Shown: one piece after another, positions 23,362-31,956 of the stretch
How positions within the stretch are numbered: the stretch's first letter is position 1
Layout of the letters: every line of letters begins with the position of its first letter
Assembly (NCBI RefSeq): GCF_036898095.1
Contig: NC_090746.1
Location: 56,684,602 to 56,748,601, forward strand
Length of the DNA: 64,000 nt
Direction of reading: 5' to 3'
Source: Palaemon carinicauda
Taxonomy: Eukaryota > Arthropoda > Malacostraca > Decapoda > Palaemonidae
Program-made: the position numbers and the translations under genes
Notes under the pieces: model-generated
Databases searched by the model: none
The model's input: the letters and a program-made list of their open reading frames with translations, nothing else
What the model was told of the DNA's origin: nothing

Positions 23362-23458
23362 TTATATATTCACCGGGTAAGTATATTCAAAAATTTATTT
23401 TATAATCAAAATATCATTTTTAAATATTTAACTTAGCCGGTGAATATATAATAGCTGA
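23362..23458. repeat. Internal complementary region of DIRS-D (copy 1)
   Basis: The first about 59 bp are the reverse complement of the extreme left end (23123-23185). They run directly into about 37 bp identical to the extreme right end (AAATATTTAACTTAGCCGGT type). This joined image of both ends is the hallmark of DIRS-1-type replication through a circular intermediate. Copy 2 equivalent: 34248-34343. Confidence 0.85.
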
Positions 23459-23850
23459 TTCACACCCATGGTGGTGGGTAGAGACCAGAATTAATAAAGT
23501 TTACAGCGTATATGCTTAGAGTTTTTGACAGTTATATCATAACAAAACCCAAATATATATAGGTACCTGGTAAGGAAGTTGACTTAGACGATTACTCTGC
23601 CTTGTTAGTCTGTCTTCCTCACGAAGCCCAGCGATCCTCTTAGGATGCTGAAAGACTCCCAGGAGCTGAAGTATCAAGGGCTGCAACCCATACAACAGGA
23701 CCTCATCAAACCCCTAATCTGGGCGCTCTCAAGAAATGACATTTGACCACCCGCCAAATCAACCAGGATGCGAAAGGCTTCTTAGCCTTCCGTACAACCC
23801 AAAAACAAGATTAAAAACATTTCAAGAGACAGATTAAAAGGATATTGGAA

Positions 23851-25023
23851 TTAAGGGAATGTAGTGGTAGAACCCTCACCCACTACTGCACTCGCTGCAA
23901 CGAATGGACCCAGTGTGTAGCAGTCCTCGTAAAGAGTCTGGACATCTTTTAAGTAAAATGACGCGAATACCGACTTGCTTCTCCAAAAGGTAGCGTCCAT
24001 AATACTTTGCAGAGATCTATTTTGCTTAAAGGCCACGGAAATTGCTATAGCTCTTACTTCGTGCGTCTTCACCTTAAGCAAGCATCGGTCTTTTTCATTC
24101 AAGTGAGAATGAGCCTCTCATATTAAAAATCTGATAAAATATGACAAAGCATTCTTTGACATAGGCAATGATGGTTTCTTAACTGAACACCATAAGGCCT
24201 CAGATCCACCTCGTAAGGACTTAGTACGAGCTAAGTAGAACTTAAGAGCTCTAACTGGACACAGCACTCTTTCAAGTTCGTTGCCTACGATTTCTGACAG
24301 GCAAGGTATATTAAAAGACTTAGGCCAAGGACGAGAAGGCAGTTCATTTTTGGCCAGGAAACCAAGTTGAAGTGAACATGTGGCTTTTTCTGTAGAAAAG
24401 CCGATGTTCTTACTGAAGGCATGAATTTCACTGACCCTTTTCGCCGAAGCCAAGCACACTAGGAAAAGCGTCTTGAGGGTGAGATCTTTCAGGGAGGCTG
24501 AATGTAATGGCTCAAACCTGTCTGACATGAGGAACCTTAGGACCACGTCTAAGTTCCATCCAGGAGTTGCCATACGACGTTCCTTAGAGGTCTCGAAAGA
24601 CTTAAGGAGATCTTGGAGATCTTTATTGTTGGAAAGATCTAAGCCTCTATGACGAAAGACCGAAGCCAACATGCTCCTGTAGCCCTTAATCGTAGGAGCT
24701 GAGAGGGAGCGAACATTTCTCAGATGTAAAAGAAAATCTGCGATTTGGGCTACAGAGGTACTGGAAGAGGACACAGATGCTGACTTGCACCAGTCTCGAA
24801 AGACTTCCCACTTCGACTGGTATACTCTGATGGTAGAAGCTCTCCTAGCTCTCGCAATCGCACTGGCTGCCTCCTTCGAAAAGCCTCGAGCTCTTGAGAG
24901 TCTCTCGATAGTCTGAAGGCAGTCAGACGAAGCGCGGGGAGGCTTTGATGAACATTCTTTACGTGGGGCTGACGTAAGAGATCTACCCTTAGAGGAAGAC
25001 TTCTTGGAATGTCTACCAGCCAT
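23851..25023 (-). pseudogene. Tyrosine recombinase of DIRS-D (copy 1, one in-frame stop)
   Basis: From ATG at 25023 the frame gives 390 codons interrupted only by a TGA at 24118-24120 (codon 302). Core-binding features lie at residues about 55-150 (ASAIARARRASTIRVYQSKW). Catalytic residues of the tyrosine recombinase family are present: Arg196 (SAKRVSEIHA), His321/Arg324 (THEVRAIA) and nucleophile Tyr357 (FASFYLKDV). The enzyme would integrate the circular DNA form of the element. The TGA lies where Arg (CGA) is common in relatives, so a CpG transition is likely. The start overlaps the RT ORF end by about 270 nt, typical of DIRS. Copy 1 is the better-sequenced version. Confidence 0.85.
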
Positions 25024-25226
25024 TGAAGTACCTCGGTGAACCACTCTCTCGCGGGCCAGAGGGGAGCAACCAACGTCAACCTTGTCCCTTCGTGAGAGGC
25101 GAACTTCTGCAGTACCTTGTTGACTATCTTGAATGGTGGGAATGCATATAAGTCCAGATGAGACCAATCCAGTAGGAACGCGTCTATGTGGATCGCCTCT
25201 GGATCTGGGACTGGTGAGCAATAGAT
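24750..25226 (-). pseudogene. C-terminal end of RT/RNase H ORF of DIRS-D (copy 1)
   Basis: Minus-strand reading IYCSPVPDPEA, WSHLDLYAFPPFKIVN, TLVAPLWPAREWF and ending in a stop at 24750. It is the continuation of the RT ORF on the far side of element E and in the same frame. It overlaps the recombinase start in another frame. Confidence 0.75.
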
Positions 25227-25230
25227 CGGT

Positions 25231-25273
25231 TGTGGAGGATTTATTTTTGCTTTATTTTTATTTTGCCAAATCC

Positions 25274-25324
<51 letters not shown>

Positions 25325-26419
25325 TTGTGTTAGCGAGCGAAAGTAGTTAGTGTAACGATCGTTTGTGGTGAGGAAGACTGTTGGTATAAATGAGATTGTT
25401 TGTTTACATTTTTAGTAAGGTTACGACAGTGGTGAATGTTTCGGAGCGAATGCTTTTTTTATTTGACTGCAGCATAAGGCAGTTGTGTGAGAGCTGGATT
25501 ACATTTATATTTTTCTGACCAGCGTGGAAGTGGTTTTTGATTTTCAAAGTAAGTACAGTTTTGTTTATCTTTGCTTGTCGTGATTGTGAATGATAGGAAC
25601 AATTTATTATTTATCTTTGATTATAGTGCGATAGTTCAGTTAGCTAGAAGTGTTCGTAAGTGTTTTTCTTTATTTTGGCAGGCTGCGATTCCTCCTTTGG
25701 AGTGACCGAATTTTGAAAGTGGATTTATTATTGATGACCTGGCCTGTACTTAATATTGTTTGGACTTCTCATTTGACTGCACAACCGTTGATGACCTGGC
25801 CTGTTATTTGAGATTCCGATTGATGATGATGATGATGATGATTATAATGATGAGGATGACCACGGTTAATGTTATTGGACAGTCGAATTGACTGTTGTTA
25901 TTGTTGGCAATTGGTTACAAAGACTGGTGCCAGTGTGTAGAGTCGGTGGACGATGGTGGCCACACACAAATATTAATTTAAGAAGTTCTCGTATGTTTTA
26001 GTATTGTTTGATTATTTTTGCTGGGTTATATATGACGACTGGTGTTTTAGTGTTGTGATTTTTTTCAGTGTTTAAGTATTTTTCGGTACTGTGTGTGAAG
26101 TAAGTGTTTTCAGTACTGTATGTGGACTGACGGTGTTGGGTATATTTTAAGGCTATTGTTTTCCCGATTATTGGAGAATTCTCGGTACCCTTACGCACCG
26201 ATATCTATTTATCCAGCAAATTTTGTCTGTTGAATTTAATGTGTGATTTTGTTTTCGGTTGCGGTAAATATAGTTTTAAGGTTATGTTTTGTTTGTTTTT
26301 CCCTTCGTGCAATAGTCCAGTTTGAAGTAGAGTCAGGGGAAAGTTTGTATTGTGGGATATTGAGAAAGTAAGAGTGATTAAGGGTGTGGGGGGTTTGTTT
26401 TTGTTGACATCCCGCTACA
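25231..26419 (+). repeat. 5' LTR of element E (copy 1)
   Basis: 1189 bp, TGT...ACA. A (GA)n run lies about 55 bp from the start, followed by a TATAAAT box-like sequence near 25385. No AATAAA was found. Essentially identical to the 3' LTR read from copy 2 apart from (GA)n length. Confidence 0.92.
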
Positions 26420-26425
26420 TTATTT

Positions 26426-26443
26426 TGGCGCCCGAACAGGGAC
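26426..26443 (+). promoter_or_regulatory. Primer-binding site, tRNA-Lys3 type
   Basis: TGGCGCCCGAACAGGGAC, six bases after the LTR. All 18 bases are complementary to the 3' end of animal tRNA-Lys(UUU), the primer also used by lentiviruses and some insect elements. Minus-strand DNA synthesis would start here. Confidence 0.93.
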
Positions 26444-26522
26444 TGCTGAGGTGGGATAGAAGCTGGACTGTTGGACGAAGGACGGAATTAGGTTAAGAAT
26501 TTAGGATTAAGGTTGATGAAAA

Positions 26523-28313
26523 ATGGAAGAGCAGAACAAGTTACTGAAGGAGGAATTGCGGCTGAGTAAGGAGCGTGAGGAGAGGTTGCTAATAGAGAAT
26601 GAGAGGTTGAACTGGGAGAATGCGGCGATGCAGAAGGAGCTTAGGGAGTTAAAGGGGACAGTAGAGAGAGTGGAAGAATGTGTTGAGATGAGGATGCGAG
26701 AGAATGAAGAACGAATGGAGAAACGAATGGAATATATGATGGGGCAAGTCATGGGGATGATGAAAACTATAATGGGTGAAGGTGCAGTCGGAGGAGTGTC
26801 CTCAGCTTCGGGTAATGGGTTGGTAGTGAAAGAGAAGGTTAAGGTAGGTGATAATGGGAAAGGAAGTGATAGTGATAGTAGTAATAGTGATGGTGATATT
26901 GAAGATAAGGGAATTAGGCATAGTAAGGATGAACAGAAAGGGGAGAGGAAAGATGAAAGGAAAGGTAAAAGTGATGTGAAGAAAGAGAAGAAAAAGTATC
27001 AGGCTGATAGCAAGGACGATCGTGAATGGGTGAAAGTGGTAAGTAAGAAAAAGGGTAAGAAGGGAATGGTTAAGGATAGGAATTTAAGTGTGGAAGTGGA
27101 TTCATTATATTCGAATGAGGAAGAAGGTAACAAGGGAGTAGACAGTGATGATAGCAGTGAGAATGAACGTGATGTGTGTAAGACTGTGTTTATGAGAGAG
27201 GTACCTCGGTGTGAAAGGTTCAATGAGCATAGCAGTAGGGATGTAAATGATTTTTTCAAGGAGTATGAGAGGTATTGTCAGGATAAGTATGGTGATAGTA
27301 AAAGAGTTTGGGCTAGGGAGTTAGGAGAATATTTGACTGGGTATTTGTTGACGATGTATGGAGTGATAATGAGTGTAGGGGACGTTGATTATGAAAGTGT
27401 GAAAACGAGAATAATTGAGCAGGTAAAACGTATGAAAGGGAGTGTTAAGTATAAGCGTAAGAATGATTTTGATGAGGCAAGGATGAATGCAGGAGAAGCT
27501 ATATCAATGTACGTATGTAGGTTGGAAACTTTAGCTAGGAAGAAGTATGGGGATGAAGGTATAAATGAGAATAAGGAGTTAATGAGGAAGTTTTTGGCAA
27601 CAGTACCTGAGAATGTGTGTGAATTTATTAATTTGAAACGCAAAGAGAAAATGAGGTGGACGCAAGAGAGATTGACATGGGATGATATACTAGAGATAGT
27701 TGAGGATTATGAGTTAGATAGGTGCATGAAAGAAAGTAAATCTGTGAGTGTAAGAACTGGAATGGAAGAAAGTGTAATAGAATTTGGTAGTTATAAGGAC
27801 GCAATTTTGAGAGGACCAATGAGGGTAGCTGATAATGTAGTAGATAGGAGTGTTAGGGCGAGTAATGTGGGAATACCTGTAAGGACAAATGAAGGGTTTA
27901 GGCAAGGGAATCAGGTTTGGAGGGATAGGAGTGCTAGTGCGCCGCAAGATAGGTCAGGTAGTTGTATCCGTGAAGAGAAGTGTTATAGATGTGGGAAAGT
28001 AGGACATAAGAAGAATGAATGTAGATGGGCTCTTGGTGCTTGTTTTGGATGTGGTGAGGTAGGGCATAGAATTAGCGAGTGCACGAAAGAGAAAGGGGTA
28101 AAATGTTATCGGTGTGGTATGACAGGGCACATAGCGAGTGGATGTCGGAGTAATCGTACAAATGTGATTTGCGGTAATTGTGGTAAGGATGGGCATTATG
28201 CTAGAATGTGCAAGGAGCCGCGGGGTAAGTGTACTGAATGTGGTGCAGATGGGCATGTAGCTAGAGTATGTAGGAAGAAGGGAGTAAGTCAGCCAGGATG
28301 TTCGGGAAACTAG
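26523..28313 (+). CDS. gag: Gag of element E (copy 1), five CCHC knuckles
   Basis: 596 residues. Residues 1-85 form a charged coiled coil (MEEQNKLLKEELRLSKEREE). Residues about 90-205 are a Ser/Asp/Lys-rich linker. Residues about 215-400 are a retrotransposon capsid-like region (FFKEYERYCQDKYGDSKRVW, FLATVPENVCEFI). Residues 487-583 hold five zinc knuckles of the CX2CX4HX4C form, first CYRCGKVGHKKNEC, last CTECGADGHVARVC. It would form particles and bind RNA. Most Ty3/gypsy Gags have one or few knuckles, so five is high. The ATG follows a leader about 80 nt past the primer site. The stop TAG is immediately preceded by a slippery heptamer. Intact in this copy. Confidence 0.9.
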   Translation: MEEQNKLLKEELRLSKEREERLLIENERLNWENAAMQKELRELKGTVERVEECVEMRMRENEERMEKRMEYMMGQVMGMMKTIMGEGAVGGVSSASGNGLVVKEKVKVGDNGKGSDSDSSNSDGDIEDKGIRHSKDEQKGERKDERKGKSDVKKEKKKYQADSKDDREWVKVVSKKKGKKGMVKDRNLSVEVDSLYSNEEEGNKGVDSDDSSENERDVCKTVFMREVPRCERFNEHSSRDVNDFFKEYERYCQDKYGDSKRVWARELGEYLTGYLLTMYGVIMSVGDVDYESVKTRIIEQVKRMKGSVKYKRKNDFDEARMNAGEAISMYVCRLETLARKKYGDEGINENKELMRKFLATVPENVCEFINLKRKEKMRWTQERLTWDDILEIVEDYELDRCMKESKSVSVRTGMEESVIEFGSYKDAILRGPMRVADNVVDRSVRASNVGIPVRTNEGFRQGNQVWRDRSASAPQDRSGSCIREEKCYRCGKVGHKKNECRWALGACFGCGEVGHRISECTKEKGVKCYRCGMTGHIASGCRSNRTNVICGNCGKDGHYARMCKEPRGKCTECGADGHVARVCRKKGVSQPGCSGN

Positions 28314-28996
28314 AGTGTGAGAGGGTTCAGCTGGGTGAGTCCTCCTGTGTGTGTGGAAGGAATAGGATCAATGTTTGTGAGAATGGGATGAATAATTGGT
28401 TAGAAATGAGCAAGTATGAATCTAGTATGCATGAAAAGTTAGGGCTGGAAAATAAACAATTAGTGTTAGTTGAATATAGGAAAAAGAGGCGTTTGAAAGT
28501 TTTACGTAAGGATGAAAAAAGGGAAAATTTTATAAGTAAAAGTGAGACTAGAAATAAGTATGACAAGGGTGTAAATGTGCAAGTGTGTATGGAAGATAAA
28601 TGTGTTAATACAGATGAATCATGGCTGAGTATGAATGATACCTATAGTGTGTGTGGCTTTTCCTTAGGTGATGTAAAAGAAAGGATGACGAATGCGAGAG
28701 TGAGAGATAAGAGAATGATTAGTAGTATGAATGAATCTTTTGCTAAAGTTGAGAATGTTTTTGATGAAATGGATGAACTGTTTACAGAAATGAGTGTAAT
28801 TATAGGGCCAGATGAGAACGAGGTAGATATGATTGTACATGATATATTAGATGATAGTGATTTAGATAGGAATAGTGTTAATGTAGCGAATGATTGTGAT
28901 AAGGAAGAAGTGAATGAGAGAGTATATGGAGGCCCAGTTACTCGGAGTAGAGGTCCCGTTCCCGACTGCGACTGGGTTATGAAAAAAATAATGTAA
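28298..28996 (+). CDS. ORF2 of element E (copy 1), unknown acidic protein in -1 frame
   Basis: 232 codons if started at its own ATG, or about 228 residues fused to Gag by -1 frameshifting. The upstream part of this frame closes at a stop 28271-28273, so the overlap with gag is only about 40 nt. Contents: a Cys-containing N part (SSCVCGRNRINVC), a basic stretch (YRKKRRLKVLRKDEKR), an acidic C-terminal third (ILDDSDLDRN) and the end YGGPVTRSRGPVPDCDW. There is no protease DTG/DSG, no RT box and no integrase. The GPVTRSR-like end resembles tails found after integrase in some Ty3/gypsy Pols, so an internally deleted pol is one explanation; an accessory protein is another. I do not recognise the family. 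Confidence 0.7.
   Translation: MFGKLECERVQLGESSCVCGRNRINVCENGMNNWLEMSKYESSMHEKLGLENKQLVLVEYRKKRRLKVLRKDEKRENFISKSETRNKYDKGVNVQVCMEDKCVNTDESWLSMNDTYSVCGFSLGDVKERMTNARVRDKRMISSMNESFAKVENVFDEMDELFTEMSVIIGPDENEVDMIVHDILDDSDLDRNSVNVANDCDKEEVNERVYGGPVTRSRGPVPDCDWVMKKIM
28304..28310 (+). promoter_or_regulatory. Candidate -1 frameshift site GGGAAAC at gag stop
   Basis: A slippery heptamer of form X XXY YYZ whose zero-frame codons are GGA AAC, followed at once by the gag stop TAG. A -1 slip continues into ORF2 (GGG AAA CTA ...). GGGAAAC is an established retroviral gag-pro slippery sequence. A downstream pseudoknot was not demonstrated by eye. The same site in copy 2 is 39254-39260. Confidence 0.7.
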
Positions 28997-29024
28997 GTGT
29001 TGTGTGAGAAGGATTTGGCAAAGT

Positions 29025-29037
29025 AAGGGGGGAGGAA
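29025..29037 (+). promoter_or_regulatory. Polypurine tract of element E (copy 1)
   Basis: AAGGGGGGAGGAA directly abutting the 3' LTR; the expected plus-strand primer position. Confidence 0.88.
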
Positions 29038-29080
29038 TGTGGAGGATTTATTTTTGCTTTATTTTTATTTTGCCAAATCC

Positions 29081-29129
<49 letters not shown>

Positions 29130-30219
29130 TTGTGTTAGCGAGCGAAAGTAGTTAGTGTAACGATCGTTTGTGGTGAGGAAGACTGTTGGTATAAATGAGA
29201 TTGTTTGTTTACATTTTTAGTAAGGTTACGACAGTGGTGATGTTTCGGAGCGAATGCTTTTTTTATTTGACTGCAGCATAAGGCAGTTGTGTGAGAGCTG
29301 GTTTACATTTATATTTTTCTGACCAGCGTGGAAGTGGTTTTTGATTTTCAAAGTAAGTACAGTTTTGTTTATCTTTGCTTGTCGTGATTGTGAATGATAG
29401 GAACAATTTATTATTTATCTTTGATTATAGTGCGATAGTTCAGTTAGCTAGAAGTGTTCGTAAGTGTTTTTCTTTATTTTGGCAGGCTGCGATTCCTCCT
29501 TTGGAGTGACCGAATTTTGAAAGTGGATTTATTATTGATGACCTGGCCTGTACTTAATATTGTTTGGACTTCTCATTTGACTGCACAACCGTTGATGACC
29601 TGGCCTGTTATTTGAGATTCGATTGATGATGATGATGATGATGATTATAATGATGAGGATGACCACGGTTAATGTTATTGGACAGTCGAATTGACTGTTG
29701 TTATTGTTGGCAATTGGTTACAAAGACTGGTGCCAGTGTGTAGAGTCGGTGGACGATGGTGGCCACACACAAATATTAATTAAGAAGTTCTCGTATGTTT
29801 TAGTATTGTTTGATTATTTTTGCTGGGTTATATATGACGACTGGTGTTTTAGTGTTGTGATTTTTTTCAGTGTTTAAGTATTTTTCGGTACTGTGTGTGA
29901 AGTAAGTGTTTTCAGTACTGTATGTGGACTGACGGTGTTGGGTATATTTTAAGGCTATTGTTTTCCCGATTATTGGAGAATTCTCGGTACCCTTACGCAC
30001 CGATATCTATTTATCCAGCAAATTTTGTCTGTTGAATTTAATGTGTGATTTGTTTTCGGTTGCGGTAAATATAGTTTTAAGGTTATGTTTTGTTTGTTTT
30101 TCCCTTCGTGCAATAGTCCAGTTTGAAGTAGAGTCAGGGGAAAGTTTGTATTGTGGGATATTGAGAAAGTAAGAGTGATTAAGGTGTGGGGGGTTTGTTT
30201 TTGTTGACATCCCGCTACA
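29038..30219 (+). repeat. 3' LTR of element E (copy 1)
   Basis: 1182 bp. Compared with the 5' LTR it lacks several single bases in homopolymers and has one substitution (GGATT to GGTTT). Most are absent from copy 2 and so look like sequence errors. Confidence 0.92.
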
Positions 30220-30223
30220 CGGT

Positions 30224-31890
30224 AACCTTTTGGTCAACTAGGTGGCAAAGAGGTCTATGGTGGGTTGACCCCAAGTCGCCCAAAGACTCTTGCACACGTC
30301 CTTGTGGAGGGTCCATTCCGTGGGTATCACCTGACCCCTCCGACTGAGACAGTCTGCCAAGACGTTCAAGTCCCCCTGGATGAATCTCGTCAACAGGGAG
30401 ATGCCTCGATTTCTTGACCATATGAGAAGGTCCCTTGCGATCTCGTACAGCGTGTGGGAGTGTGTGCCTCCTTGCTTGGAGATGTACGCAAAGCTGTGGT
30501 GTTGTCTGAGTTGACCTCTACCACTTTGTTTCGAAGAATGCTTCGAATTTCATCAAGGCCAAGTGGACTGCTAATAGCTCCTTGCCGTTGATGTGCATGC
30601 TCTTCTGACTTGAGGTCCACAGACCCGAGCATTCCCGGACCGTCCAGGGTCGCACCCCAACCCAAATCCGACGCGTCTGAGAACAACACGTGGTTTGGGT
30701 TCTTGACTGCTAGGATAGTCCCTCTCTCAGACTGATATTGCTGTCCCACCATTTCAGGCATGCCTTTACTGGTTCGGAGACTGGGATTGATACCGTCTCT
30801 AACGTCTTGTCCTTGTTCCAGTGAGAGGCTAGATGGAACTGGAGAGGCCGAAGGTGTAGTCTCCCTAGCGAGACAAACTGCTCCAGGGATGAGAGAGTCC
30901 CTACGAGACTCATCCAACTCCTGACTGAACAACGTTCTCTTTTCAGCATTAGTTGGACTTTGAGCAGGGCTTGTTCTATTCGGGTGGCAGACGGAAAAGC
31001 CCGAAAAACTGGACTGCGAATCTCCATCCCCAAATATAGAATAGTCTGGGATGGGATCAGTTGGGACTTTTCTAGGTTGACCAAAAGTCCCAACTCCTTG
31101 GCCAGACCCAACGTCCAATGTAGATCCTGCAGACAGCGATGACTGGACGATGCTCTGAGAAGCCAGTCGTCCAAGTACAGGGAGGCTCGATTCCCGATAG
31201 ATGGAGGAATTTTGCCACATTCCTCATGAGCCTCGTAAACACGAGAGGAGCAGGACTGAGGCCAAAGCACAGGGCTCGAAACTGGTACACCACATTCCTG
31301 TAAACAAACCTCAGAAACGGTTGGGAATCCGGGTGTATAGGAATGTGGAAGTACGCATCTCGTAGGTCGAGAGAGACCATCCAGTCTCCCTCTCTGACCG
31401 CTGCTAAGACGGACTTCGTGGTCTCCATCGTGAATTTTGTTTTGTAACAAAAACGTTGAGCGCACTGACGTCTAGCACCGGCCTCCAACCTCCTGTATGC
31501 TTTGGACTAGGAAGAGACGGTTGTAAAACCCCGGTGATTGAAGGTCCGAGACTTTCACCACCGCTCCCTTCTCTAGCAACAGAGACACTTCTTGATTTAG
31601 GGCTTGTCTCTTTGACTCCTCTCGGTACCTGGGAGAGAGGTCTATGGGAGTTGTACAAGAGGAGGTTTGCGTACAAACGGTATTTTGTACCCCTCTCTGA
31701 GCAACAGAACAGACTCTTGGTCTGCACCCCTCTTCTCCCAGGCCTGCCAGAAGCTCTTCAATCTGGCACCTATCGCTGTCTGAGGCTGTGGCAGTCAGAC
31801 TCTGCCACGGGAGGACTTGGCTCCTCTCTTCTTACCTCTCTTTCCCTCGGCACGAGAGCTTCCCCTGCTGGGAGCTCTGCCACGAAAGGG
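30224..31890 (-). pseudogene. RT/RNase H of DIRS-D (copy 1, many one-base indels)
   Basis: The same gene as 41207-42873, here broken into overlapping frames by single-base gains and losses (for example near 30492, 30546, 30645, 30713, 31440, 31660 and 31793). Because copy 2 reads straight through, these are best taken as errors at a contig end and not as true mutations. Confidence 0.8.
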
Positions 31891-31956
31891 CGGGATAAAT
31901 CTAGACGCAGGAGTCTCGATCCTGGGTCTCACAGCAAAGGATGAAGAAGGAGCCCC

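Larger units (their letters stand above)
25231..30219 (+). mobile_element. LTR element E (copy 1): gag-only LTR retrotransposon
   Basis: Two LTRs (25231-26419, 29038-30219) beginning TGTGGAGG and ending CGCTACA, flanked by the 4-bp duplication CGGT (25227-25230, 30220-30223). A tRNA-Lys primer site and a polypurine tract are present. The internal part (2.6 kb) codes Gag and a second ORF in the -1 frame; protease, RT, RNase H and integrase are absent. By Gag type and 4-bp duplication it is Ty3/gypsy-like. LTRs differ by little more than (GA)n length and probable sequencing indels, so the insertion is young. It lies antisense to its host DIRS-D. Confidence 0.9.

Noticed and set aside
24118..24120. 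Programmed stop-codon readthrough in the recombinase
   Set aside because: Lone TGAs also occur in gag and an unrelated LINE at Arg-like positions, so decay is simpler. There is no readthrough context that I can point to.
25810..25860. (GATGAT)n stretch in the LTR as coding Met/Met repeat
   Set aside because: Small microsatellite within LTR sequence; frames differ between copies by single indels.
26426..26443. Lentivirus-type primer site as evidence of an endogenous lentivirus
   Set aside because: The site reflects conserved tRNA-Lys3. There is no pol or env, and Gag is of retrotransposon type.
26999..28256. Minus-strand ORFs opposite gag of element E
   Set aside because: Low-complexity shadows of an AG-rich coding strand; no homology or start context.
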